Assembly: GCA_038363925.1 (NCBI GenBank)
Contig: JAQQWL010000004.1
Coordinates: 1,550,001 to 1,614,000 of the forward strand
DNA from: Apiospora phragmitis
Lineage: Eukaryota > Ascomycota > Sordariomycetes > Amphisphaeriales > Apiosporaceae
Direction: 5' to 3'
DNA: 64,000 nucleotides
The stretch's first letter is position 1, and each line of letters starts with the position of its first letter. Below are positions 37,342-48,972 of this stretch, piece after piece. A model generated the notes under the pieces. The model saw nothing but the letters and a program-made list of their open reading frames with translations, was not told the DNA's origin and searched no databases. The position numbers and the translations under genes were made by a program.

Positions 37342-37647
37342 CACACCTAATGATACCATGTCAATCCGTTTTCCAAATCATCATCAATCAGATCGCCTTA
37401 GTAACGTGAAGATTCCTAATCAGGTGCGGTACTCTCGAAACTGCGCCGGAAGGGTTGCTACTGGTAACGTTCACACACAGCGCCAGCAAAAAGCTTTCTG
37501 ACTCTTGTAATCAGCCATTTGAAAGCAGGTAAGGCATCAATAGCTTTGCCAAACAACGACTGCATGCTATCAAAGACTTGTTGAATCACTCTATGTAAAT
37601 CTCATTTCTACAGTTGTTTACGTACAAGCCTGTTAGACTGCTTCCAT
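37342..37647. other. Convergent intergenic region gsfE/gsfD
   Basis: This ~300-bp region between convergent 3' ends should hold both transcription terminators. No other feature is seen. Confidence 0.6.
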
Positions 37648-38776
37648 CTAGTCACTCTTCAGCCGAGCCTCCATAATCGACCACTCCCTCGGCGTGCTCC
37701 AGTTCCCGACCACCTCCAACCCCACACTCTCCAGCAGCGCCTTCTGCTCCGCCTCGGACCGCTGCGCGCCCCCGACCGACGCGAGCATGCTCAGGTCGAA
37801 CCGCGTCACGTTCTTCGACGGGCGCAGGTCTTGCAGGATGACGCGGCCACGTGAAGGGGGTAAGGCGCCGCGGATGCGCTTGGCTTGGTGGCCTAGACCA
37901 CCGCCGCTGGATGAAAAAGAAAACAGGATCAGTTTGGCCTTTCTTTTCTCTTTGTTGTCTCGCTGGCCTTCAAGTGGGAAAGAGGAGATGAAGAAGAACC
38001 TACATATCAACGAAGATAATGTCATGTGCATTGGAGTTGGCCAAGACAGTTTCGAAGGGGTAGAAGCTGACGAAGTCTTCCTCCTGGGTGGTACGGGGGA
38101 CGACCATGTAATCGTTGAATTACTTGCCGAGACTGGGGTCCTTGGACATGCTCTCCCAGAACGTCTCGGTGGTGTTGGCGCCGACCTGCCAGCCACAGTG
38201 GCTCGCGTCAGGCAGCACCTTATAATCGTTGGCGCGAAGCCAGGTTGGGAGGGCAAAATAGGAGGGCATCAAGCCGATTCTGAGAGGTTTCCATCATCAG
38301 CACAACCGTCGCAGCTGAGAGGGTAAAACAAGATAATGAGATACTGACTGGGTCATAACGTTCCCCTTTCGGTAGGGTTGTGTATAGTCTCTCGTGATCG
38401 CGTTTGCTGCATATTGGCCCAGTGATACTTGATCAACCATATAATGTACGTCCAACAGGCGCAGGATTCGAGCCAACAAGGCCGGATCAGCATTGAGCTC
38501 TCGCGCAATGTCCGCGGTGCTCAGGGCCCCCGAGTGCTTTGCCAGGACGTCGAATATGCCCATCTCACAAGCCACGCCGGCGCCAAACAGCTCGAGTGGT
38601 CCCCATGTCTGCGCCTCAGCAAAGGTCATAGGGGTATGGAGCTGGTGGACGGTCTTCTCAGCAAGATGCAATGCTCAGATACGAACTTGCTCGTCTTCGG
38701 TCCCAGAAGAAAACAAGGTAGGAACTCGGCTACAGAGAGCCTCGAACTCCTGGACCCATTCCTCGGTAGTAGACAT
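37648..38776 (-). pseudogene. gsfD: O-methyltransferase, GsfD-like: two in-frame stops and missing catalytic core
   Basis: SAM-dependent plant/fungal-type O-methyltransferase. The start at 38776 gives MSTTEEWVQEFEALCSRVP. Then come HLAEKTVHQLHTPMTFAEAQ, a winged-helix dimerisation region, the SAM motif FVDIGGGLGHQAKRI (formed across the intron 37907-38003) and RGRVILQDLRP. The sequence then jumps directly to VTRFDLSMLASVGGAQRSE and the C-terminus STPREWSIMEARLKSD. About 80-100 residues expected between these blocks are absent, including the HDFF segment, the YYLRxxxHDW catalytic histidine region and the following strand. In-frame stops are TGA at 38675-38677 and TAA at 38120-38122, with no frame change around them. 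Other introns: 38280-38348. I judge this a genuine pseudogene unless the assembly has collapsed here. Confidence 0.85.
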
Positions 38777-39199
38777 GGTTATGCGATGGATGGTTTGGTA
38801 TTTGATGATTCTAGCTGCCCAAGAATACAATGCTGCGAGGGAGCCCGACGTTTTATATACTCCGTACACCAGGAAGCTGAACTCGCCAAGGGGTTATGCA
38901 TCTATCGGGGTATTACATCCGCATTTAGAGATATTCGGCATGCTTACATGCACCAATCTGGCAATTACAAGTCGTGACAGACGGCTTACACGGCTGACTA
39001 TATATGAAGGCCATTCATGACGTCGCACGTACAACTAAAACACCGCTGTAACATCCTCAGTATTAGAAGATTATTCACTCAGCACTTTCAGCATCTTTCT
39101 GGCCATTCTCGCCCTGGCTGCTTTCGTTAATTCATTCGTCATGGCGCCAAAGACTTCAAGGGGTCTTCGGAACTGTTCTGTGTCGACAGCCAGCCTTTT
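38777..39199. promoter_or_regulatory. gsfD/gsfC bidirectional promoter with TGCTTACATGCA
   Basis: TGCTTACATGCA lies at 38941-38952, 165 bp from the gsfD start, and is identical over 12 bases to a site upstream of gsfB. GGCTTAC follows at 38983-38989, about 210 bp from the gsfC start. These are candidate sites for a shared regulator. Confidence 0.5.
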
Positions 39200-40071
39200 A
39201 TGAAGAAGTCCGAGGAACTAGTCGGTCTTGTGCAGTCCCCTGCGGAGCATGCCACGTCGATGATCCTGAGAACAATGGAAATAGCTGTTATCAGAACTCT
39301 GTTGTCCTTGAATGCGCTCCAAACTATTCTGCCTACAGGTTCCATCCCTCTCCAAGACCTGGCGGCAGCCACCAAGACCCAAGCGCCCCTGCTCGAGCGT
39401 CTCCTGAGAGTGGTGACGAGAACCGGCTTCCTTACCCGCGAGTCTATTGGCGCATACAGCCATACACATACGTCCTTGGCTTACGCCGGGCCGATAGGGG
39501 CGCTTTTCTCGCCCTGCTACGACGAAGGAATCCGGGCCCTGGTCAGACTTCCCGAGTACCTATCCGTGCTGGCCAAGGAGGAAGCGAAAAACGCCAAACA
39601 CAGCCCCTTTACGTGGAACGAAGGCCAAGAGGGCAAGGCCACCTTTGAGATCCTCTCCGAAATGCCGGCCAGGACGGAAGGCATACACACGCTGGCCTCG
39701 AACGTCCAGCACCTGCGGCCCTACACGGGCTTCTACGACTTTGCCAAGCTAGCGTCTACTTCTTCTTCTGGCGCCGACGTCGACCGCGATCGGCCCGTTT
39801 TCGTGGACGTGGGCGGCGGCAGCGGCCACGTCATCGAGGAGGTCCTGCAGGCATTCCCCAGATCCGCCCCGAGCAGTGCGTCCTCGAGGACTGCGCCAAG
39901 ACCCTGGCGCTGGCCCGCGCGACGGGCCAGCTCCCGGCCGGCGTGCGGCTGCTCGAGCACGACTACCTGACCCGCCAGCCCGTCGCGAACGCCCGGGCGT
40001 ACCACCTGCGCGCCTGGGTTGGAGTTTGGGATCGTGGAGGCAAGCTTGAAGAGGCCATGAGCTCGAACTGA
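39200..40071 (+). pseudogene. gsfC: O-methyltransferase, GsfC-like: frameshift and missing catalytic core
   Basis: SAM-dependent O-methyltransferase homologous to the neighbour at 37648-38776. From the ATG at 39200 it reads [20 protein letters not shown], then a dimerisation/winged-helix region and the SAM motif [20 protein letters not shown]. At 39853-39857 the frame changes (one C missing) and continues as [38 protein letters not shown]. It then passes straight into sequence resembling the C-terminal end (in one frame [14 protein letters not shown] and [13 protein letters not shown]) and stops at 40069-40071. The catalytic HDW region and about 80-100 residues are absent. The same part is missing in gsfD. 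Upstream sequence from 39141 may belong to the original N-terminus but is in another frame. Confidence 0.8.
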
Positions 40072-41202
40072 CATATTCCAAGGAAACGGTTGAAATAGTT
40101 CCTATTTCCCCTCCCATTACAGAGGAAAAGGGGGTGAAGATGCTGCTGGCAATTTACATCATAGGCACGTTGACGTTAGGTTCCCTCGTTTCGCAGGGCT
40201 GCTTTTACGCATATACGGTATTGGTGATCAGGTTGGAATAGATTAGATCAGAGATCATTGAACCGGGCGAAGTTTGTTTGCGGTTTGTGGTGCACTAGCA
40301 TCGAGTGCACTTTATACGACCCCTGGAAATATTAGACGTCAATAATCGATTATCACTTAAGCGCCTATATTCGTATTTCATGTGCCTGTGTTACTACTTC
40401 ACGTCTATCTAGATACGAAAGTAGCCCCAGAAGATCTGAGTGCTGCGTTAATATATTTTATAACATAAGGTAATTACTAGTGAGACCCTACAGGTACATC
40501 ATCCATTGAAAAGCTATCCGCCGAATCAGAATGACTCAGAGATCGGAGCAAAAGATCCTGATGATGTGTTTTAATATTTATACTGCTTTTTGTTGATGTC
40601 CCACAGTTAATGATGCTCACAAGTATCCTTTGTCCACGACTGAATCCCTGGGCCGCTTGCACACGCGCGGTATGTATTTCGCTCCATGATGCAGGTCTCG
40701 TCTTCTTAGAAAACTGTGCCAAGAACAATCACGCTGTGTCATCTGTTCATGAGGATGGCGATGTTCTGGGAACCTCGATTTCATTATCTTACATTCCCTT
40801 GCTATGCGCTCTTCATGCAGCTTATGCCTTTGGAATCATGGGTTACTTGAACTGGTAATATAGAATAAGTAATTAGGTAAACGTGAGTTGCTTATACACT
40901 ACCAGTAATTACTCATGCGTGCTTATGCATTAGCTGGATATTACGGCTTGCTTATGGGGTAATTTAGCTGCTTACAACTTATGGATTCACTTATGCCCTG
41001 GTAATCGTGTCTTGCTTACATGCATGAGCAAGCCGTCACGGATTGGTGTCTCGGGTCACTCAGCGCCCGGCCATGACATGACGTATTACTCCCTATTGGT
41101 TTGTAACAAGGAGTCTTGAAAGCCCCCCGATAACGACGCACAACATTCTCACCCAAAACACTACCCACGGACGCAAAGTGAGATCTGCAGCATTCGCCTA
41201 AC
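40072..41202. promoter_or_regulatory. gsfB upstream region with five TGCTTAY repeats
   Basis: Within 131 bp there are five TGCTTAY copies at 40889, 40920, 40949, 40969 and 41013, all on the plus strand and ending about 185 bp before the gsfB start. The last extends to TGCTTACATGCA. The left part (40072-40860) is AT-rich with no supported gene. A frame at 40610-40858 shows no domain. Confidence 0.5.
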
Positions 41203-42712
41203 ATGAACGGCCACTGTGTTCCCATGGCCTCCGAGACGAGCCGGGCCGCTCATTTAGCCCAGATCGTTAGTGAAAGTACGGCCAAAATCAAGGCCTACCG
41301 TCAGGAAGAAGGGCTGCCGCCCCTCAGCTTGGGCCCCGATGCGCCGCTCGACGTCAAGTACCCTCCCCACGTCGAGCAAGGCCGCCGGGCCCTCATCGAC
41401 GCCAGCCTGGAGCTGGGCGACCTGGCCACAGGCCCCGTCGAGCTGCGCCTCGTGCCCGGCTGGGCCGTCATGACCATGTTCGCCGTGACGCAGTTCATCT
41501 TCGACTTCGACATCCCGCATCACGTCCCCCTGACCACGGCAGAGGGTATCTCGTACGACGCCCTCGCAAAGCGCGTCCACGTCGGCCCAGCCGTCCTGTG
41601 CCAGATCCTGCGCGCGGGCATGCCGTACCACATGTTCCACGAGCCGCGCCCGGGCCACGTCGCGCACACGGCGACGACCAAGGTCATGGCGAGCCGGCCC
41701 CTGATCAAGGACTGGACGGGCTTGTCCAACGACGTGCTGCTGCCGGACGCGGCGGGGCTGACCGAGGCACTCCAAAAGGAGCCCGCGGCCGACGACCCGG
41801 CCAAGACGGGCTTCATGTTCGCCAGGGGCGGCGGCGAGCCCGGCATGTACATGTACCTCGAGAAGCACCCGGAGCAGGTGCGGCAGTTCGCGGGCGTCAT
41901 GGGCGCGTTCCAGCAGGACGAGGCGTACGCGCCGCGGCACCTGATCGAGAGCTGGCCCGCGGACGCGCGGGGCGGCGGCACAAAACTCGTGGACCTGGGT
42001 GGGTCTACGGGCATTGTCGCCTTTGCGCTGGCCGACGCGTTCCCGGGGCTCGAGATCGTTGTCCAGGACCTGCCCGGGGCCCTGGAAGCTGCCCAGGTCC
42101 GAGAGGGCAAGAATTTGTCGTTCATGCCGCACGACTTCTTCAACGAGCAGCCGGTCAAGGGCACTGATTTGTACGTAATGAAGGCCGAATCACTACTTAT
42201 TCTGTGGTTGGCCGTGTGCTGGTCGTTAACCTTGTGTGCTCCGCAGATATTTGTTTCGCTGGGTCTTGCACAACTGGCCCGATGCGCATGTCCAGCGCAT
42301 TCTACGGGCTTTTATCCCGTCTCTGAAGCCCGGCACCAGGGTCATCATCTTTGACGAGATTATGCCTCCGGCTGGCTCGATGAGTTTGAGCGTGGAGCGG
42401 AATCAACGGTATACCAATACTTAGTCCGTCGTGTAGTTTCCTTTCGGGCAATGCTAATCTTGCGTCCTCCAGAAATAGTGATTTCGGCATGTTGATTCTT
42501 TTCAACTCCAAGGTACGCATACCCAGACCTTCCACCTGTTGTTTCTTTCATCGTTTTCCTTCACTCTAACCGGGATCTCTCTATCGCAGATTCGTGACGT
42601 TGAGGAATGGAAACAAGTCATCAACGAAGCAGACCAGCGTTTCGAGGTCAAGGATGTCAGATACCCAGCTGATTCTCGGCTGTCCTTCCTTGAGATCATA
42701 TGGCAGCCATAG
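41203..42712 (+). CDS. gsfB: O-methyltransferase, GsfB-like, apparently intact
   Basis: SAM-dependent O-methyltransferase that would methylate phenols of the griseofulvin benzophenone. Four exons (41203-42170, 42247-42408, 42473-42512, 42590-42712) encode about 430 residues without frame breaks. Key blocks are KLVDLGGSTGIVAFALADAF (SAM motif), IVVQDLPGALEAAQ, SFMPHDFFNEQPVKGTDLYL, FRWVLHNWPDAHVQRILRAF (catalytic histidine within HNW), VIIFDEIMPPAG and the C-terminal end LSFLEIIWQP. The alternative ATG at 41224 (MASETSRAA) has a better context and may be the true start. All three introns use GTAYxC donors. This is the only one of the three methyltransferases with a full catalytic region. Confidence 0.88.
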
Positions 42713-43185
42713 GAGCCTGGTATGTATCGGGGTATCTGTAGAGGCCTTGAAAAATCCCTAGATATAAAAGAGAATGTTAGAAATCAACAGTCTGATCCAA
42801 AGCAATATGGCACAAACTATGAATATGAATCGCTATTACCGCAAACTACGATTACCAACAGCAGATGTCATTTTGGAGTCCCCCTAAAGCTCACTGACGT
42901 CCGAATTTATGACAACGTTAATGGCAGGGTTAGGGCTTTGACAAGTTGTAAGGATAACAAAATAATTTCCTGTCTAAAATGAGTGTCAAACTATGTACGC
43001 ACCTTTGCAGGTGTTAACAGAATATCGTACATAGACTTCCATATACATCGTAGACATCTTAGATGTAGTGAGTGTTTTTATCCCCAACCCGAAATCTATA
43101 CATAATAGGAACACATATGACAGAGGAAAAGGTAAAAAGACACACACAAGTCCAGGAATCCTCCTGCTCATAGCGCGTTTTCTTT
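42713..43185. other. Convergent intergenic region gsfB/gsfA
   Basis: This 470-bp AT-rich region lies between the 3' ends of gsfB and gsfA. Terminators are expected; no gene is seen. Confidence 0.55.
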
Positions 43186-46100
43186 CTAGGAAACTAGCTT
43201 CTTCAAATCCCCAATCGTCGCCACCTCGAGGTAGAACGCGTCGCGGATCTCGATGCCCAGGTCCTCGCGGAACTTCTGGGAGATGACGAGCGACATGAGC
43301 GAGTCCAGCCCGATGTCGCCGATCTCGCACTCGTCCGTCAGCAGGCCCATGTCGATCGCGAGCTCCTCGGCCAGGATCTCGATGGCGCGCGACGCGGCAC
43401 CGCTATCTTCGTCGTCTTCGTCGTTGTCCTCGCCGCTGGTGCTGTCGGTCCCCGGCGTCTTTGCGCCTCCCATCTGTCCGTTCAGGGGGGTCATGTCGCC
43501 CGGCGTGAGGAGGTTGTAGTCGAGCTGAGGCACCTCCTTGGGGCTGCCAGACTTGCTCATCGGCCCGGACCGCGGTGGGGTTATGGTGGAAGCATGTGCG
43601 GGGGTCGTCCCGCCGTTGTGGTCTTCGCCGCCAATGCTGCCGCCATGGCCTTCTCCTGCAAAGAGCTCGCAAGTGGTAGCGGACTGGGAGTCGACGCAGC
43701 CTTCTTCTTGCTCTTCTTGGCAGGAGGAGCAGCAGCAGACGCCGCCGCCCCCGCGCCACCGAGCGGGCGGAAGAAGCGGTTCAGCATCACGCGGGGCCAC
43801 TGCCGGAACAGGATGGCCTCGACCACGCCCACGATCTCGCCGTCCTGGAGGATGTAGACGTCGCCGACGTACGAGGTGAGGTTGTTGCTGCCGTAGGCAG
43901 CAGCCTCGCCGTTCGCCGCCGCCGCCTCGGGCACCATGCGCACGTAGGCGAGGTAGCGGCCGCCCGGACTCAGCGGCTTGGCGAAGCGCATCGACTTCCA
44001 CGAGGGCGTGATGAAGAAGTTGTTGGTATTGTCGAAGTGGGTGCCGCCGTTCAGGACGAAGCCCGAGAGCGAGACGCAGCCGTCGATAAAGTGCGGCGGC
44101 ACCGTCCAGTCGCCCTGGGCGTCGCGCGGGAACACCACCTCGGCCACGGCCTCGTCCTCGTGCAGCACGACCGACTGCATGGTGCGGTACATGCCGCCGT
44201 AGTCCACCAGCTTGCCGAAGAGGGTGTAGGCCAGCTCGGTCGTGAGCTTGTTGGCCGTGCCCTGGGCCGCCATCGCATGGAGGGCGTCGATGCGGCTGGT
44301 CACGAGCCGCGTTGTCCGGGCCCAGTCCGACAGCCAGGCCGAGGAGTCTTCGTAGTGGGCGGTGGCGTGGCAGTACCACTTCTCGTTGGCGGGGTTGAAC
44401 CACTTGATGTGGACTTCGCGCTTGTCGAGGTCGGCTTCGGCATTGATCAGGATGGGATGGGGATCAATAGGGTCTGCGTGCTTCACGACAGGATCGTGAT
44501 ACTCGAAGTTGGCCACATTGATGCCCATTCCGCTGAGGTCCGCCGAGAACGACTTCTCTTGGATCCTTCGGGCCATCGTGAATGCCATATCAGCATGAAG
44601 GAACTATCAAAGGTTAGCTGAATCTCGAGCATGGGGGATAAATTGGTCAGAAACTTACCGACGAAGCAACACCATAACCGTTCATGGCATGCCCTTCAAT
44701 CACGTCCTTGAGCACAGGGGCGGTCATGTCGGATTCGCCCAAGACCTGTGCCTTCGAGGAGTCGTAGTTCTCGGAGTAGAGTCGATGGATGCTTGACGTG
44801 TGGAACCCGCTGACGGTGGGAAGGACCGGCTCAGGCATAGCCTGGCCCTTGGTTAAGTTCCAGTCTCCGCGGTACTGGATCCAGTAGTTCTTGTTGTTCC
44901 AGGCGTAGGTCGGCACCGGGGCGAGCCGGAGCGCCGGCTCGAAGGGTCGGTGGTATTCGTTCCAGTCGATCTGGAGTCCGACTTCGAAGAGACTGCACAG
45001 CGTCTTGGCCAACGACGTCCAGTTCTCGGTGTCGCGATGCAGACTGGAGCACGCGAGACGGGTTTCGGTGAGCGTGCGGTTGACGAAACCGGCACATACG
45101 GGATGATGGCCCATCTCGAGCCAGACAGTGGCTTTTGAAACCACGTCAGATTCCCACGCCACATGGAGCGCTCCCGTGAAGTCGACAGTCTTTCGCAGGG
45201 AGAGGGGCAGGTACAATGGATCGACTTCCGCGCCGGCCTCGATGACCGCCGAGTCTCGAGGGGGATATGATGGGGATGCTGGGCTTGTTGTAAGCCACCC
45301 CCTGGGTCTGGCGGATGAGATCTTCGAGTACATGGTCCATCTGGGCCGTATGGTACGCGTGCGGCACGTCCAGGCGCGTCGCCCTGTACCCAGCCTTGGT
45401 CAGACGCGCCGAAAGGGGCTCGAGGTGCTCCACGGGGCCGCCGATCACCGTCTCCTTGGGGCTGTTGATGCAGGCGACCTCGAAGGGCGCGCCGTCGGCC
45501 TCGCGCGTGATGTCGGCCACGGAGCCGCGCACAGCCACCATGCAGTGGGTGTTCGGTGTGCACTGCGAGTCCAGGATGTCGGCCCGCGTCCCGACGAGGA
45601 AGACGGTGTCGCTGTCGGACAGCACGCCCGCCACGGCCAGGGCGGCGTACTCGCCCAGGCTGTGCCCGATGACCGCGGAAGGCTTGATGCCGAACGTCAT
45701 GTACATGCGGGCGAGGGCGATTTCCACGCACACGATGGCGAGGTGGATGGTGGAGGACGGCAAGTTTTTCGCGGGCGCCGGTCTTATCGGCGATGGCGTG
45801 CAGGAAGGACGGGAAGTGCTGGCGACGGGCAAGGCTGTCGAACTGGTCGAGCTGCGAGCTGAAGAATGGCGACTCGCGGTACAGCGACGCTCCGATGCCC
45901 ATGTAGAACGTGCCTTGGCCCGCAAAGGCGAAGGCGACCGGGGGTCGTTTCACCGAGCACGGGGTTTGGGACATGGCAGTCTCTATGTGCGGCCGGAGCT
46001 GTTTGACGGCGTCGGCCAGGGATGTTACGACGACAGATTTCCGGTATTCGAAGTGGCGTCGCCTGGCCGAAAGTGTGTAGGCGACGTCGGCAAGGGATAC

Positions 46101-48972
46101 TTCTGGCGAGGTTTCCATGTACTCGACAAGGCGCCTGATATTCCAGCTGAGAGATTGGGCCGTCTTGGCTGAGACCGTAATGGCGTGGGATCCTCGTGTG
46201 TCCTCGCCTATCCGTGGCTTGGGACTGGCCTCTTGGATGATCATGGCCGTGTTGCCTCCCGCGGCACCAAAGTTGTTGATCATGGCCAGCCTCTTCTGCG
46301 TGTTGGCCGGGCTAAAGTTGGCAGCCTCGTAGGGAATTACGACCCCCATCTTGCTCAAGTCTGGCAGTGCAGGGTTCAAGCCTGTCTTGACACCGATATG
46401 AGGCGGAATGGTGCCGTTCTGGAATACCAGCATGGTCTTGACGAACGCCATGATACCCGCGGCAGCCTCTCCGTGGCCCATGTTGGCTTTGACCGAGGCC
46501 ACATGCAGGGGTACAGGTCGATGGGCACCATGACGAGCGGGTGCGAATACGCTGGTCACAGATCTCATCTCGGTAGGATCTCCAGCCTGCGTTCCGGTGC
46601 CGTGCATCTCCACGTAACCCACCGACAGGGGGTCAATCCCCGCACGTCGGACAATCTGGTCGTACAACATGGATTGTGCCCCGTCATGGGGATGCGTGAT
46701 CGAAACTGCTTCCGCGGAATGAGAGGTGGCCGCCGATAGGACCACTGCGAGGATATTATCGTTGTCGGCCTCTGCATCTTCGAGCCTCTTGAGGACCACG
46801 CTTCCGACTCCATCTATCCAGTCATCTCTGGTCAGTTGCATACTTTCGTAATCACGCATGGATATAAAGCATTAAAGGGGCGGTGGGCACACCTGATCTA
46901 CAGTATCCATCTGCACTCTCGTCCCAAGTCTTGCAGCCTCCCGTTGGGGAGAGAAAGTGGCCTTGGCTGAGCCCGGCATACACATCCGAGTTGGTTATGA
47001 TATTCATCCCTCCCTAAAGTGCCACAGCCACAATTCGATCAGCACTTACACCTTGATGGCAATTAGTATGAATTGGAGTAAACTTACGGTAATGGCCATA
47101 TCAACATCTCCATTCCACAGCGACGAGCACGCGGCTTGGATGGCTGCCAAGCTCGAAGAGCACGCCGTGTCGACACTGAAGCTAGGGCCCCAGAAGTTGA
47201 AAAAGTAGTTGATGCGTCCGGGGCCGAACGCTCGGCATCCGCCGGGGATGAAGTAAGTACCGACATCCTGTCCCGAGTTAACCTCGCGATAGTCATCGCT
47301 GGCCTGGCCGTAGTAGGTGCCGACGCGCCGGCGGTGGACGACGCCTCGGCCGTCGACGAACCCGGCGCTCTCCAACGCTTCCCAGGCCGTCACCAGGGCC
47401 AGCCGCTGCATCGGGTCCGTCTGCTCGGCCTCGCGGGGCGACATGCCGAAGAACATGGCGTCGAACAGGCCCGGGCTGTCGACGAAGCAGCCGAAGGGGG
47501 TCTTGGACGTGTTCTGCTTCTTGCCCGTGGGGTCCACGTGCGTCTCGGTGTCGAATCGGTCGGGCGGGACGGGCCGGTGCATGTCGTCGCCCTTCATCAG
47601 CCGCTCCCAGAATTCGTCGGTGCTGTCGGCGCCCGGGAAGCGGCAGGCCATGCCCACTACCGCAATCTTGGACGATTTGGTGTCCTTCGGCGGACTCTTG
47701 CCGAGAGGGAGGTCCAGGGCCACTGGCATGAGGGCGAGGTCTGACACCACCGCGTTAGGCAACTCGGCCCGCCAGCGGTCTACTAGGTTATGGTTGTAGT
47801 GCGATGGCTGTATGCTAACCAGTTGCGCAGATCTGGGCTGTAGCTGCTTCAGTTGCCCGGAGACGGTGTCGATGATCAAGTCCCACCGCACCCGCTCGGT
47901 CAGAATCTCCTCCATGATCTGCTCGAGCAGGGGTCCGGCCTCCGTCTCCTGGAACGGCTCTCCGCTGACCGGCGATATCAGCGGTAAGTACAGTTCCCGT
48001 GTGGAGTCCATCTTCGGGATGACTGGCCCGACGTGCTCCGTACCATATACTCGGTCGGTATGCCACATGCCCTGGATTTTCTTCATCGCCACGTTCTTGG
48101 TCTTCTTGAAGCCGTCGGACTCGGAGAACAGCGCCTTCAGCGTTTTGGGCGGTCCGCCTATGCTGACCGAGCCTCCGGCGTTGTCGACGTTGAAGACCGT
48201 GGCGCCATTGGTTGGCGGATACCCCTATTACGTTCATTAGTAACTGATCGTCAACTAACGACCGGCATTCCAGTTCTGCACTGACTTTGTCTTCGTTGAA
48301 CTGTTGTACGTATTCTCGCGCGACATTCTCATCCACCCCGTGTACGCAGTATACCCAGGCACCATCGGCATTGATCTCCTCTTGAGAGACCTCCAACGAC
48401 CGACAGACTTGATCAACCGCCAGACCAAACCGGAATGACACTCGGGCGATGTCTTGGGCAATGCCTGGTATCATCGAGATGTTTGGCGACAGACCAATGG
48501 CGGCTGCTGAGAGTAGGCCCGAGCCCCTTCCGATGAGGAAAGTGCTGGTTGGTATGAAGTTGTACTCCAGCGGATGAGCCCCATGGTAACTTGGCAGAAG
48601 ATCGGTCAGCTTTCTGTAGTATCTCCACCGAATGGCTCAGGGGTAATAATTACGCAATGAAGCTTCCAACCTGAAAAACAAGAACCAGGACCCGCTCGAT
48701 GGCTCCTCCGAGTGGCGTCTTTCGTAATTGCACAACGTGGTCTGTCAAGTCGAGGACGCTCTCGAAAGGGGGGACCAGGTCACGTTGTGGCCGGCTTAGT
48801 CGGTTGCACTCCTCCTTCACTGCCACTGTTACAGATTGTAAGAATGATGCTAGAACCACATGATCTCGCTCTTTGCTGAGAAGATTTAGCTTTCTGAAGA
48901 GCGCTCTCTGGTCGCCCTCGGGGTCGCCCTGGGGATCTCGCCCGAAAAATACAAGACTTTGGCTGAAACCAT
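43186..48972 (-). CDS. gsfA: Non-reducing polyketide synthase, GsfA-like (SAT-KS-AT-PT-ACP, no TE)
   Basis: Iterative NR-PKS expected to build the heptaketide core of griseofulvin. The start at 48972 gives [28 protein letters not shown], where the usual GxCxG cysteine position is glycine. [84 protein letters not shown] and [14 protein letters not shown] carry the catalytic His and Asp. [21 protein letters not shown]. It ends at TAG 43186-43188 with no thioesterase or cyclase. Introns: 48225-48285, 47014-47087, 46814-46892 and 44604-44658, plus an implausibly short 31-nt gap near 48625-48655. One-base frame changes are needed at about 48945 (A run on the plus strand), 45765-45785, 45255-45262 and 43610-43620. 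These look like sequencing indels. Architecture matches GsfA as I recall it. Confidence 0.9.

Noticed and set aside
43186..43400. A lost thioesterase after the PKS ACP
   Set aside because: The ACP ends at a clean stop, no TE motif follows in any frame up to gsfB, and GsfA-type enzymes lack it.
48225..48285. Frameshift in the PKS SAT domain near 48230
   Set aside because: A 61-nt intron with a GTCAGT donor and TACTAAT branch point joins the two frames in phase, so no indel is needed.
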